Source: Erythrobacter sp. SDW2 (lineage in GTDB: Bacteria; Pseudomonadota; Alphaproteobacteria; Sphingomonadales; Sphingomonadaceae). From it: a stretch of DNA of 64,000 bases. The translations under genes were made by a program, and so were the position numbers. Below, one piece after another: positions 57,064 to 64,000 of this stretch (position 1 is its first letter; every line of letters starts with the position of its first letter). Below the pieces are notes generated by a model. The model worked only from the letters and a program-made list of their open reading frames with translations. It searched no databases and had not been told where the DNA came from. The DNA lies in contig NZ_CP090370.1 in the NCBI RefSeq assembly GCF_021431965.1, forward strand, positions 2,542,001 to 2,606,000, given 5' to 3'.

Positions 57064-58059
57064 ATGATCAACAATCCAACCGGCCCGACCCTGCTCGGTT
57101 TCGACGTCATCCTTGTCGGCACCATCCTCGCCGGGGTCGCCGCCATGGCAGTGATGTTCGCGATCTACGCCGCGCTGACGGTCAAGGATCCGATGGCAAA
57201 ACGCGTCAAGGCACTCAACGAGCGTCGCGACGAGCTCAAGGCCGGCATCGTCAAGGCCAGCGGCAAGAAGCGCCAGAGCCTGGTCCGCAAGACCGACTCG
57301 ACCGAAAAGGTCAAGGACACGCTGAAGAACATGAAGGTTCTACAGCAAAGCCAGGTCGAGATCGTGCAGCAGAAGCTGGCCTGGGCCGGCATCCGCAACA
57401 AGGAACTGGCGGTCTACGTCATCGGTGCACGACTGGTCTTGCCGATCGTGCTTGGCATCGCGGCTGCGGTGGTGATCTACTGGATCGACTATTTCCCCAA
57501 ATGGGGCGAGTTCAAGAGGTTCGGTGCTCTCGCTGCAGTCCTGTTTGCAAGCTACAAGGGACCTGAATTCTATCTCAAGAACCTTGCGACCAAGCGTACC
57601 GACGCCATCCGCAAGGGCCTGCCCGACGCGCTCGACCTGTTGGTCATCTGCGCCGAAGCCGGTCTGACGGTCGACGCTGCCTTCAACCGCGTCGCCAAGG
57701 AGCTGGGCCGCGCCTATCCGGAACTGGGTGACGAATTCGCCCTGACCGCGATCGAGCTGTCGTTCCTGACCGAGCGCAAGATGGCGTTCGACAACCTCGC
57801 CTACCGCGTCAATCTCGAGGCTGTGAAGGGCGTGGTGACGACCATGGTCCAGACCGAACGCTACGGCACCCCGCTGGCGAGCGCGCTGCGCGTGCTCTCG
57901 GCAGAGTTCCGCAACGAGCGTATGATGCGCGCCGAAGAGAAGGCCGCGCGCCTTCCGGCGATCATGACCATCCCGCTGATCCTGTTCATCCTGCCGGTGC
58001 TGTTCATCGTCATTCTCGGCCCGGCGGCCTGTTCGATCAGCGACGCGTTCAAGATGTAG
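57064..58059 (+). CDS. tadC: Tad pilus inner-membrane platform protein TadC
   Basis: Second GspF-family platform subunit. The 331-residue protein has an N-terminal hydrophobic helix, a Lys-rich cytoplasmic segment, two central helices and a C-terminal pair. Core motif: GLPDALDLLVICAEAGLTVDAAFNRV, with ERKMAFDNLAYR. Thirteen bases after tadB. It ends the cluster; tadD, tadE/F/G are not in the window. Confidence 0.94.
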   Translation: MINNPTGPTLLGFDVILVGTILAGVAAMAVMFAIYAALTVKDPMAKRVKALNERRDELKAGIVKASGKKRQSLVRKTDSTEKVKDTLKNMKVLQQSQVEIVQQKLAWAGIRNKELAVYVIGARLVLPIVLGIAAAVVIYWIDYFPKWGEFKRFGALAAVLFASYKGPEFYLKNLATKRTDAIRKGLPDALDLLVICAEAGLTVDAAFNRVAKELGRAYPELGDEFALTAIELSFLTERKMAFDNLAYRVNLEAVKGVVTTMVQTERYGTPLASALRVLSAEFRNERMMRAEEKAARLPAIMTIPLILFILPVLFIVILGPAACSISDAFKM

Positions 58060-58109
58060 CGCGGCGGGTTCTCCAGCCCCCGAGGGTCGAATCCTCCAAG
58101 GGCGATCGG

Positions 58110-58140
58110 GCGGCGGAAAGCGACTTCAGCTTTCCGCCGC
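58110..58140. terminator. Bidirectional terminator at convergent tadC/marR ends
   Basis: GCGGCGGAAAGC and GCTTTCCGCCGC pair perfectly over 12 bases with a seven-base loop. The hairpin includes the last codons and stop of the MarR gene. It can serve both convergent units, but U-tracts are lacking. Confidence 0.6.
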
Positions 58141-58593
58141 TTCGATTCCACCCGCTGCGATCCGCATGCGGCTCAGCAGGTCGCGCAGCACCTCCCGCTC
58201 CTCGGCCGTGAACGGTTCAAGCAATTGGGCTTCGACATCGCGCGCCAGCGGCATGATCTGGCCATAGATCGCCCTGCCCGCCTCCGTCAGCGCAACATGG
58301 TGCGAACGGCCATCCTGTTCATTGGGGCGGCGGCCAACCAGCCCGCGGTCCTCCAGCACCTTGCAGGCCCGGTTGACCGCGACCTTGTCCATCAGCGTCA
58401 GCGCGGAGAGTTCGCGCTGGGTGCGGGCCTCGGCTTCGCCCAGCACTGCCATGATGCGCCATTCGGCGATCTTGAGGTCGAATCGGGCCTGGTACAGTTC
58501 GGCGATCCGCCCGCTGACCGCGTTGGACGCGATCGACAGCTGGTAGGGCAGGAAGTCCGCCAGCACCGGGAGATTGCTCGTCTTGGTCGCCAT
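58126..58593 (-). CDS. MarR-family transcriptional regulator
   Basis: A 155-residue winged-helix repressor-type protein. QRELSALTLMDKVAVNRACKVLEDRGLVGRRPNEQDGRSHHVALTEAG covers the recognition helix and wing. The N- and C-terminal helices for dimerisation are present. ATG 58593 is preferred by family length; 58617 is possible. No ribosome binding site stands out. Adjacent to mtnP on the same strand; the ligand is unknown. Confidence 0.9.
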   Translation of the reverse strand: MATKTSNLPVLADFLPYQLSIASNAVSGRIAELYQARFDLKIAEWRIMAVLGEAEARTQRELSALTLMDKVAVNRACKVLEDRGLVGRRPNEQDGRSHHVALTEAGRAIYGQIMPLARDVEAQLLEPFTAEEREVLRDLLSRMRIAAGGIEAAES

Positions 58594-58642
58594 CAGACTG
58601 GTTTCTACGGAAACCATCGCCGCTGGCAAGGCAAGCAATGCT

Positions 58643-59509
58643 TTATCCCAATACGCGCCCCGCTACCGCATCGAGCTTGGCCATCAGGACCGGATCGCGC
58701 TGTTCGGGCGCGGTGATGATGGCGTATTCGAGCGCGGTATCATGCGGGCTCGGCTCGCGGGTCTTGGGCAGCGTTGCCAGCAGGTGTTGCAAGCTGTCGC
58801 GCGCCATCTGGGCATTGTCGCTCAGCACCTTGAGGATGTCTGCTGTCTCGACCCCGGCTTCCTCGTCACGCCAGCTGTCATAGTCGGTGACCATGGCGAG
58901 CATGGCGTAGGGCAGCTCGGCCTCGCGCGCGAGCCTGGCCTCGGGCATGCCGGTCATGCCGATCACATCCCCGCCCCAGGCGCGGTACATCCGGCTTTCG
59001 GCGCGGGTCGAGAACTGCGGCCCTTCCATCGCGATATAGGTCCCGCCGCGATGGACTCTGGCCCCCGCTGCCTCTGCCGCATCGGCGGCGAGCGCCGAAA
59101 GCCGCGCGCAGACCGGATCGGCCAGCGCCACATGCGCCACCAGGCCCTCGCCGAAGAAGCTGCTCGCCCTGCCCATGGTCCGGTCGATGAACTGGTCCAC
59201 TGCGACGAAGCTGCCGGGTGCCATTTCCTCGCGCAGACTGCCGATGGCGCTGATCGCCAGCAGGTCCGTCACCCCACAGCGCTTCATCACATCGACATTG
59301 GCCCGGTAATTGACCGTGTTGGGACTGAGCCGGTGCCCGGCCCCGTGCCGCGCCATGAAGGTCAGCCGGACATCGCCGATCCGGCCGGTGGTGACCGGTC
59401 CGGACGGCGCGCCGAACGGCGACTTCACTTCGATCACCTGCTGTTCCTCCAGCGCGATGCCTTCGTAGAGGCCCGATCCGCCGAGGACGCCGATATGCCA
59501 TTTGCTCAC
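58643..59509 (-). CDS. mtnP: S-methyl-5'-thioadenosine phosphorylase
   Basis: Methionine-salvage enzyme splitting methylthioadenosine with phosphate. The 288-residue protein has GVLGGSGLYEG at the N-terminus, FMARHGAGH, AISAIGSLRE, AMEGPQFSTRAES and MTGMPEA of the PNP/MTAP family. The start is GTG at 59509, before SKWHIGVLGG. An ATG at 59539 would add ten residues but is followed by a 14-base duplication that separates mtnP from the enoyl-CoA hydratase stop. Confidence 0.92.
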   Translation of the reverse strand: MSKWHIGVLGGSGLYEGIALEEQQVIEVKSPFGAPSGPVTTGRIGDVRLTFMARHGAGHRLSPNTVNYRANVDVMKRCGVTDLLAISAIGSLREEMAPGSFVAVDQFIDRTMGRASSFFGEGLVAHVALADPVCARLSALAADAAEAAGARVHRGGTYIAMEGPQFSTRAESRMYRAWGGDVIGMTGMPEARLAREAELPYAMLAMVTDYDSWRDEEAGVETADILKVLSDNAQMARDSLQHLLATLPKTREPSPHDTALEYAIITAPEQRDPVLMAKLDAVAGRVLG

Positions 59510-59528
59510 TTGTGTTTGCTCACTTGTA
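59501..59528. repeat. 14-base tandem duplication at the mtnP/hydratase junction
   Basis: TTTGCTCACTTGTG (59501-59514) is followed by TTTGCTCACTTGTA (59515-59528), identical at 13 of 14 bases. One copy holds the hydratase stop, the other the mtnP GTG start. Each copy contains GTGA, the sort of stop/start overlap seen at other junctions in this window. Confidence 0.9.
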
Positions 59529-60392
59529 TTCGGGCTCATCCCACCAGGGGTAGAAGTCCGGCATATCTTGGCTCGGCCGTCCGGGATAGGCCGGGGCGCG
59601 CTTTTCGAGGAAGCTGGCGATGCCCTCGGCAGCATCCTTGCCGCGCGACAGGCGATAGATCGCGCGGCTGTCGATCCGGTGCGCTCCCATCGGGTGGTCC
59701 TCGCTCGGCAGCCGCCACATCATCGCCCGGGTCATCGCAACCGAGACGGCCGAGGTGTTGTCGGCAATCTCGCGTGCCAGTCCGCGCGCCATATCCATCA
59801 GTTCGCCCTGCGGATGGACCGAGCGGACCAGCCGCCCGGCAAGCGCTTCCTGCGCGTCGAACACGCGGCCCGAATAGCACCACTCGAGCGCCTGCTGCAC
59901 CCCGACCAGCCGGGGCAGAAACCAGCTCGAGGCCGCTTCCGGCACGATCCCGCGCCGGGCGAAGACGAAGCCGTAACGGGCATTGTCCGAGGCCAGCCGG
60001 ATATCCATCGGCAGCTGCATGGTGATGCCCACGCCCACCGCCACACCGTTGCAGGCGCTGATCAGCGGCTTGGTGCTGTCGAACAGCCGCAGCGTCAGCC
60101 GCCCGCCGCCATCGCGCACACGCTCGTCGGACAGATCGTCGACCTCGGTCGGGTCGGAGAACACCCTGCCCCCGCCCTCGGGCGTCAGATCCGCCCCGGC
60201 GCAGAAGGCCCGGTCCCCTGCCCCGGTGAAGATCACCGCGCGCACATGGTCGTCGGCGTCGATATCGTCCATCGCGGCGATGATCTCGTTCATCATCGTG
60301 CCGGTGAAGGCGTTCATCTTCTCCGGCCGGTTGAGCGTGACTGTGGCGATGCCCTCGCTCTTGTCGACCAGGATCTGGGTGTATTCGCTCAT
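59520..60392 (-). CDS. Enoyl-CoA hydratase/isomerase family protein
   Basis: Crotonase-fold enzyme of 290 residues. NRPEKMNAFTG near residue 24, the oxyanion-hole segments AFCAGADL (about 65-72) and ACNGVAVGVG, and the later RGIVPEAASSWFLPRLVG are visible. The Glu in VPEAA fits the catalytic Glu of hydratases. Substrate could be a medium-chain or branched enoyl-CoA. Start at 60392; the longer frame adds unrelated residues. Confidence 0.92.
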   Translation of the reverse strand: MSEYTQILVDKSEGIATVTLNRPEKMNAFTGTMMNEIIAAMDDIDADDHVRAVIFTGAGDRAFCAGADLTPEGGGRVFSDPTEVDDLSDERVRDGGGRLTLRLFDSTKPLISACNGVAVGVGITMQLPMDIRLASDNARYGFVFARRGIVPEAASSWFLPRLVGVQQALEWCYSGRVFDAQEALAGRLVRSVHPQGELMDMARGLAREIADNTSAVSVAMTRAMMWRLPSEDHPMGAHRIDSRAIYRLSRGKDAAEGIASFLEKRAPAYPGRPSQDMPDFYPWWDEPEYK

Positions 60393-60455
60393 CGTGCCTC
60401 TCCTCCGGGCGCCGTCGGACTGTTGGACATGGACCACATGTTACACAGTCCTGGC

Positions 60456-60515
60456 GAAAAAAAATCCGCCGCCCCCGCCCGCATGAAAAGCCCATGCGAA
60501 TAAGGAGCGGCGGAT
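60456..60515 (-). terminator. Strong terminator after the SDR gene
   Basis: On the minus strand ATCCGCCGC and GCGGCGGAT pair perfectly; inside, CGCATG and CATGCG form a second stem. Eight T follow. It separates the thiolase-SDR unit from the hydratase-mtnP unit. Confidence 0.88.
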
Positions 60516-60572
60516 CGTCATTGTTCGATCCTAGCCACGCACACGCCGTGTAGGACAGTCAAATCATCGCCC

Positions 60573-61358
60573 TCAGCGCGGGGCCATGCGGATGGCCCCG
60601 TCGAGACGCACGTCCTCGCCGTTGAAATAGCCGGTTTCGATCATGCACATGGCGAGCTTGGCATATTCGGTCGGGATACCGAGACGCTTGGGGAACGGCA
60701 CCGAGGCGGCCAGCGCGTCACGCACGTTCTGCGGCGCGGCGGCGAGCAGCGGGGTGTCGAAAATGCCCGGCAGGATGGTGTTGACGCGAATGCCTTCGTT
60801 CATCAGGTCGCGCGCGATGGGCAGGGTCATGCCGATGACGCCGGCCTTAGAGGCCGAATAGGCCGCCTGGCCGATCTGGCCGTCTTCCCCGGCCACCGAG
60901 GCGGTGTTCACGATTGCCCCGCGCTCGCCGTTCTCGTCGAGCGGATCGAGCGTCAGCATACCGGCCGCCGACTTGGCGATGCAGCGGAAGGTGCCGATCA
61001 GGTTGACCTGGATGACGAAATCGAAGGCCGAAATCGGGAAGTGCTTGATACTGCCGTCTTCCTTGCTGCGGCTGGCGGTCTTGATGGCATTGCCGATCCC
61101 GGCGCAGTTGACGAGGATGCGTTCCTGGCCATGTGCTTCGCGCGCCTTGGCGAAACCGGCATCGACATCTTCATCGCTGGTGACGTTGACCTTGCAGAAA
61201 ACCCCGCCCAGCTCGGCGGCCATGGCGTTGCCCTTTTCCTCGTTCATGTCGAAGATGGCGACCTTGGCGCCCTTGGCGGCGAGCGCACGGGCGGTGGCGG
61301 CACCGAGGCCCGAGGCGCCCCCGGTGACGACGGCGGGGGTATTGGCTGAAACTTCCAT
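60573..61358 (-). CDS. SDR, 3-hydroxyacyl-CoA dehydrogenase type II-like
   Basis: NAD-dependent SDR of 261 residues, close in layout to HSD17B10/type II 3-hydroxyacyl-CoA dehydrogenase: TGGASGLGAAT (12-22), NCAGIGNAIK, and YSASKAG active site. Neighbouring thiolase and enoyl-CoA hydratase support a beta-oxidation or branched-chain role. Start at 61358 with AGGAGAGAACC upstream is a strong ribosome binding site. Confidence 0.92.
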   Translation of the reverse strand: MEVSANTPAVVTGGASGLGAATARALAAKGAKVAIFDMNEEKGNAMAAELGGVFCKVNVTSDEDVDAGFAKAREAHGQERILVNCAGIGNAIKTASRSKEDGSIKHFPISAFDFVIQVNLIGTFRCIAKSAAGMLTLDPLDENGERGAIVNTASVAGEDGQIGQAAYSASKAGVIGMTLPIARDLMNEGIRVNTILPGIFDTPLLAAAPQNVRDALAASVPFPKRLGIPTEYAKLAMCMIETGYFNGEDVRLDGAIRMAPR

Positions 61359-61380
61359 GGTTCTCTCCTGAACTGTTGAT

Positions 61381-61452
61381 CCGTTCGCCCTGAGCCTGTC
61401 GAAGGGCAGCCACAAGGGAGCGGCTGGGCTTCGACAAGCTCAGCCCGAACGG
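61381..61452. repeat. REP-like palindrome between thiolase and SDR
   Basis: Inverted repeat with arms CCGTTCGCCCTGAGCCTGTC...(61381-61407) and its near-complement (61426-61452), 18-base loop. The core CTGAGC(C/T)TGTCGAAG occurs widely in alphaproteobacterial genomes (recalled). It lies in the leader of the SDR gene and could act on mRNA stability between the two genes. Confidence 0.85.
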
Positions 61453-61474
61453 GCGTGGGTTACTGGTATCGTGA

Positions 61475-62644
61475 TTAGACCCGCTCGATAATGGTCACGT
61501 TGGCGACGCCGCCGCCTTCGCACATCGTCTGCAGGCCGAATTTCTTGCCATGGCGATGGAGCGCGTGAACCAGCGTCGCCATCAGCTTGGTGCCCGAAGC
61601 GCCGAGCGGGTGGCCGAGCGCGATGGCACCGCCATGGACGTTGAGCCTCTCGGGATCGGCGCCGGTGTGCTTGAGCCAGGCCAGCGGCACCGAGGCGAAG
61701 GCCTCGTTCACTTCATAGAGATCGATATCGTCGATCTTCATGCCCGCGCGCTCGAGCGCCTTGTCGGTCGCGAACAACGGCTCTTCCAGCATGATGACCG
61801 GATCGCCCGCCGTGACCGTCAGATTCACGATGCGGGCCAGCGGCGTAAGACCGTGTTCCTTCAACACGCGCTCGCTCACGATCAGCGCTGCCGAAGAACC
61901 GTCGCAGATTTGGCTGGACGTAGCGGCGGTGATGCGACCTTCCGGGCTGAGCAGCTTGACGCCGGCGATCCCTTCGAGGCTGGCGTCGAAGCGGATGCCC
62001 TCGTCGACGGTGTGCATCTCGGTGCCTTCAGGAGTCTCGATCTCGACCGGCACGATCTCGTTCGCAAAGGCACCCGAATTGGTCGCGGCAATGGCCTTCT
62101 GGTGGCTCGAGAAACCGAAGCGGTCGAGATCCTCCTTGGAGAAGTCGTGCTTGCGCGCGATCATCTCCGCACCCATGAACTGGCTGAAGTTGATGCCGGG
62201 GAATTTCTCCTCCAGCCCTTTCGCCTTGCTCAGCAGGCCTTCCTTCATGTGCAACGTGACGTTCGAGCCCATCGGCACGCGGCTCATGCTTTCCACGCCG
62301 CTGGCGATCACCACGTCCTGTGTTCCGCTCATCACTGCCTGGGCAGCGAACTGGATCGCCTGCTGCGACGAACCGCACTGACGATCGATCGTCACCGCCG
62401 GAGTCGACTGCGGGAGGTTCTTCGAGGCGAGGACTGCCATGCGGCCAATCTGCAGGGCCTGTTCGCCAGCCTGGCTGACGCAGCCGGTAATGACGTCATC
62501 GATGGCCTTGGGATCGATCCCGGTCCGTTCGACCAGCGCATCGAGCGACCTGGCGAGCAGGTCGACCGGGTGAACGCCGGCAAGGCGCCCTCCGCGGCGG
62601 CCCCCGGCCGTGCGCACGGCGTCGACGATATAGGCGGCGGTCAT
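61475..62644 (-). CDS. Acetyl-CoA acyltransferase (thiolase)
   Basis: Cleaves 3-ketoacyl-CoA with CoA, or condenses acyl-CoAs. The 389-residue protein has the nucleophile Cys in DRQCGSS (C90), the GHP motif (H345) and the CEGGG motif (C375), plus NEAFA. These are complete for an active thiolase. With the SDR and hydratase it forms a beta-oxidation-like set. The start at 62644 fits family length. Confidence 0.95.
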   Translation of the reverse strand: MTAAYIVDAVRTAGGRRGGRLAGVHPVDLLARSLDALVERTGIDPKAIDDVITGCVSQAGEQALQIGRMAVLASKNLPQSTPAVTIDRQCGSSQQAIQFAAQAVMSGTQDVVIASGVESMSRVPMGSNVTLHMKEGLLSKAKGLEEKFPGINFSQFMGAEMIARKHDFSKEDLDRFGFSSHQKAIAATNSGAFANEIVPVEIETPEGTEMHTVDEGIRFDASLEGIAGVKLLSPEGRITAATSSQICDGSSAALIVSERVLKEHGLTPLARIVNLTVTAGDPVIMLEEPLFATDKALERAGMKIDDIDLYEVNEAFASVPLAWLKHTGADPERLNVHGGAIALGHPLGASGTKLMATLVHALHRHGKKFGLQTMCEGGGVANVTIIERV

Positions 62645-62777
62645 CGAGTCTCTCCTCAAACGTTTCGATTTGCCACTGGCCTAGGGTCGCCTTACGTTTG
62701 CGTCAACTGGCATTGTCGCCTGCAATCGGCCAGCGGTTGCCAAGCTGGAGGCCATCGGAATAAAGCGTGGCAGGATC

Positions 62778-63521
62778 ATGACCAAGAAACTGTTCGAGAT
62801 AAACCCGGAACTCGACCGGGCGGAACTGGCGGCCCGGTTCAAGCGCGATACGCGGGTGCAGGTGCACGACTTCCTGACGCGCGAGACGGCCGAGGAAATC
62901 CGCATGATCCTGCAGAAGGCGACCCCCTGGGGCCTGGCCATGCAGGCCGACGGCAGCGAATTCAAGGGCGCACAGCAGGTCCTCCCGCGCGACATGGGCA
63001 CGCCTGACGGGCAGCGACGCGCGCAGGCGCTCGGCGCGGCGACCGATGCGGCGGCGGGACGCGGCGATTACGCCTTCCGCTATGCCCAATACCCGATCCT
63101 GCAGGCGATCCAGGAAGGCTGGGCCCCCGGCAGCCCGCACGAGCTGATCCTCGAATACATCAACGCGCCCGAATTCATCCAGCTGGCGCGCGACATCACC
63201 GGTTTCCAGGATCTGGTGAAGGCCGACGGGCAGGCCACCCTGTTCGCCAAGGCGCAGTTCCTCGGCCTGCATATCGACAGCCACGTCGCCGAGGGGTGGA
63301 AAGTCGCCTATGTGATGAACTTCACCATCGACGGCTGGAAGCCCGACTGGGGCGGCTACCTCCAGTTCTTCGATGACAAGGGCAATATCACTCAAGGCTT
63401 CCTGCCGCGCTTCAACACGCTCAACATGCTGCTCGTTCCGCAGCCGCATTCGGTCAGCATGGTCGCACCCTTCGCGCCGCTGGGCCGCTATGCCATCACC
63501 GGCTGGCTGCGGGATCGGTGA
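62778..63521 (+). CDS. 2OG-Fe(II) oxygenase family protein
   Basis: A 247-residue protein with a jelly-roll iron site: H165 and D167 (LHIDSH), H224 (PQPHSVS) and R237 (GRYAITGW) for 2-oxoglutarate. Similar to prolyl-hydroxylase-type proteins with a proline-rich partner unknown. GTGA overlap with the following TPR gene suggests they work together. Divergent from the thiolase gene. Confidence 0.9.
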   Translation: MTKKLFEINPELDRAELAARFKRDTRVQVHDFLTRETAEEIRMILQKATPWGLAMQADGSEFKGAQQVLPRDMGTPDGQRRAQALGAATDAAAGRGDYAFRYAQYPILQAIQEGWAPGSPHELILEYINAPEFIQLARDITGFQDLVKADGQATLFAKAQFLGLHIDSHVAEGWKVAYVMNFTIDGWKPDWGGYLQFFDDKGNITQGFLPRFNTLNMLLVPQPHSVSMVAPFAPLGRYAITGWLRDR

Positions 63522-64000
63522 GCAAGACGCCGCCGGAAAGCTGGCATGCGCGGGCCGTTGCTTTAGAGCGCGGCGGTGATCCGGCAGGAGCCAAGTCGCT
63601 GCTCGAACAGGCTTTGGCAGAGCATCCGGGCCATGCCGAGCTGCTCAACAGTGCAGGCAACCTTGCGATGCGCCGGGGCGAACAGCTGGAGGCCGCAAGT
63701 CTTTTCCAAGCAGCTCTGGCGGCAAAGCCCGGGTCACTCGACTTCGCGCTCAACCTTGCGATTGCGCTGACAGGGGCGGGCCGTGCCGGGGATGCGGTCC
63801 GGGTGCTGGTGCCGTTCGAGGATCTGGGCGCACAACAGCCGCGCTATTGCTCGGCGCGGGCGGCGGCAGAGCGCGCCGCGGGCCGACCGGGGGCGGCGGC
63901 GCGTTGGTATGATGTCTGCCTCCGGCTCGACCCCAACCACCAGCGCGCCCTGCACGGTCGGGCGCGGACGGCCATCGAACGCGGTGAGCCGGGGGCGTTG
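63518..64000 (+). CDS. TPR-repeat protein, N-terminal part (cut by window edge)
   Basis: Open to the window end; at least 161 residues. Tandem TPR-like helices are visible (LLNSAGNLAMRRGEQLEAA, FALNLAIALTGAGRAGDA). The start is GTG at 63518, overlapping the oxygenase stop by four bases. In related genomes such genes may continue into a sulfotransferase or glycosyltransferase domain; this cannot be seen here. Confidence 0.82.
   Translation, partial: MSKTPPESWHARAVALERGGDPAGAKSLLEQALAEHPGHAELLNSAGNLAMRRGEQLEAASLFQAALAAKPGSLDFALNLAIALTGAGRAGDAVRVLVPFEDLGAQQPRYCSARAAAERAAGRPGAAARWYDVCLRLDPNHQRALHGRARTAIERGEPGAL

Noticed and set aside
62658-62706. AAACGTTT and TTACGTTTGCGTCAA in the thiolase/oxygenase divergent promoter, resembling MerR-type (LiuR) sites
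   Set aside because: The second element is not a clean palindrome when arms are paired, and no MerR regulator gene is near. The likeness is too weak to report as a site.

Overview
The window looks like chromosomal DNA of an alphaproteobacterium, most probably order Sphingomonadales, family Erythrobacteraceae. This rests on high G+C, the gene orders argS-SPOR-nagZ-scpA-scpB-tatABC and mraZ-to-ddlB, an alphaproteobacterial-type Tad/Cpa pilus cluster, and short palindromic repeats of a kind common in sphingomonads. It is mostly core genome. No rRNA, tRNA, CRISPR, insertion sequence, prophage or integrase was seen. The family assignment is inference; no search was run.

Layout. 1-14545 (minus strand) is the division and cell-wall (dcw) cluster: mraZ, rsmH, ftsL, ftsI, murE, murF, mraY, murD, ftsW, murG, murC, murB, a DUF4262 gene and the start of ddlB. 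Nearly every junction is a 1-4 base stop/start overlap. The 325 bases in front of mraZ hold 10-bp-phased GGGA-type repeats that resemble MraZ boxes. 14871-17433 (minus) has a lipoprotein, a small membrane protein, a cysteine synthase and a 2Fe-2S ferredoxin. 17524-22559 carries a DNA glycosylase, an S9 peptidase, an SDR, a pterin dehydratase and ccmAB. 22676-27167 holds map, a DUF3298 lipoprotein, an M17 aminopeptidase, an SH3-like protein and argC. 27390-29189 is glnB-glnA, for nitrogen control. 29379-32898 has a Ca2+/cation antiporter, a membrane-protein/XRE-regulator pair with a striking palindromic operator, and two exported proteins.

32915-38508 contains bpt, ilvA, a beta-hydroxyacid dehydrogenase, an exported amidohydrolase and two tandem small exported paralogues that both end in PISG. 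38604-45174 (minus) is argS, a SPOR protein, nagZ, scpAB and tatABC. 45230-50720 has a lipoprotein, ispH, thrB, rnhA, a DUF1508 protein, an FAD amino-acid oxidase-like enzyme and an alpha/beta hydrolase that appears to start at ATT. 50804-58059 (plus) is the Tad pilus set cpaA-B-C-D-E-tadB-tadC, with no cpaF ATPase between cpaE and tadB and no pilin gene. 58126-62644 (minus) has a MarR regulator, mtnP, and acyl-CoA metabolism genes (enoyl-CoA hydratase, SDR, thiolase). The window ends with a 2OG-Fe(II) oxygenase and the start of a TPR protein.

No single locus is clearly a new defence or mobile system. The best leads for new biology are the XRE/membrane-protein pair with three alternating copies of a half-site, the phased repeats upstream of mraZ, the DUF4262 gene coupled into the dcw operon, the PISG peptides, and the Tad cluster lacking its motor ATPase.
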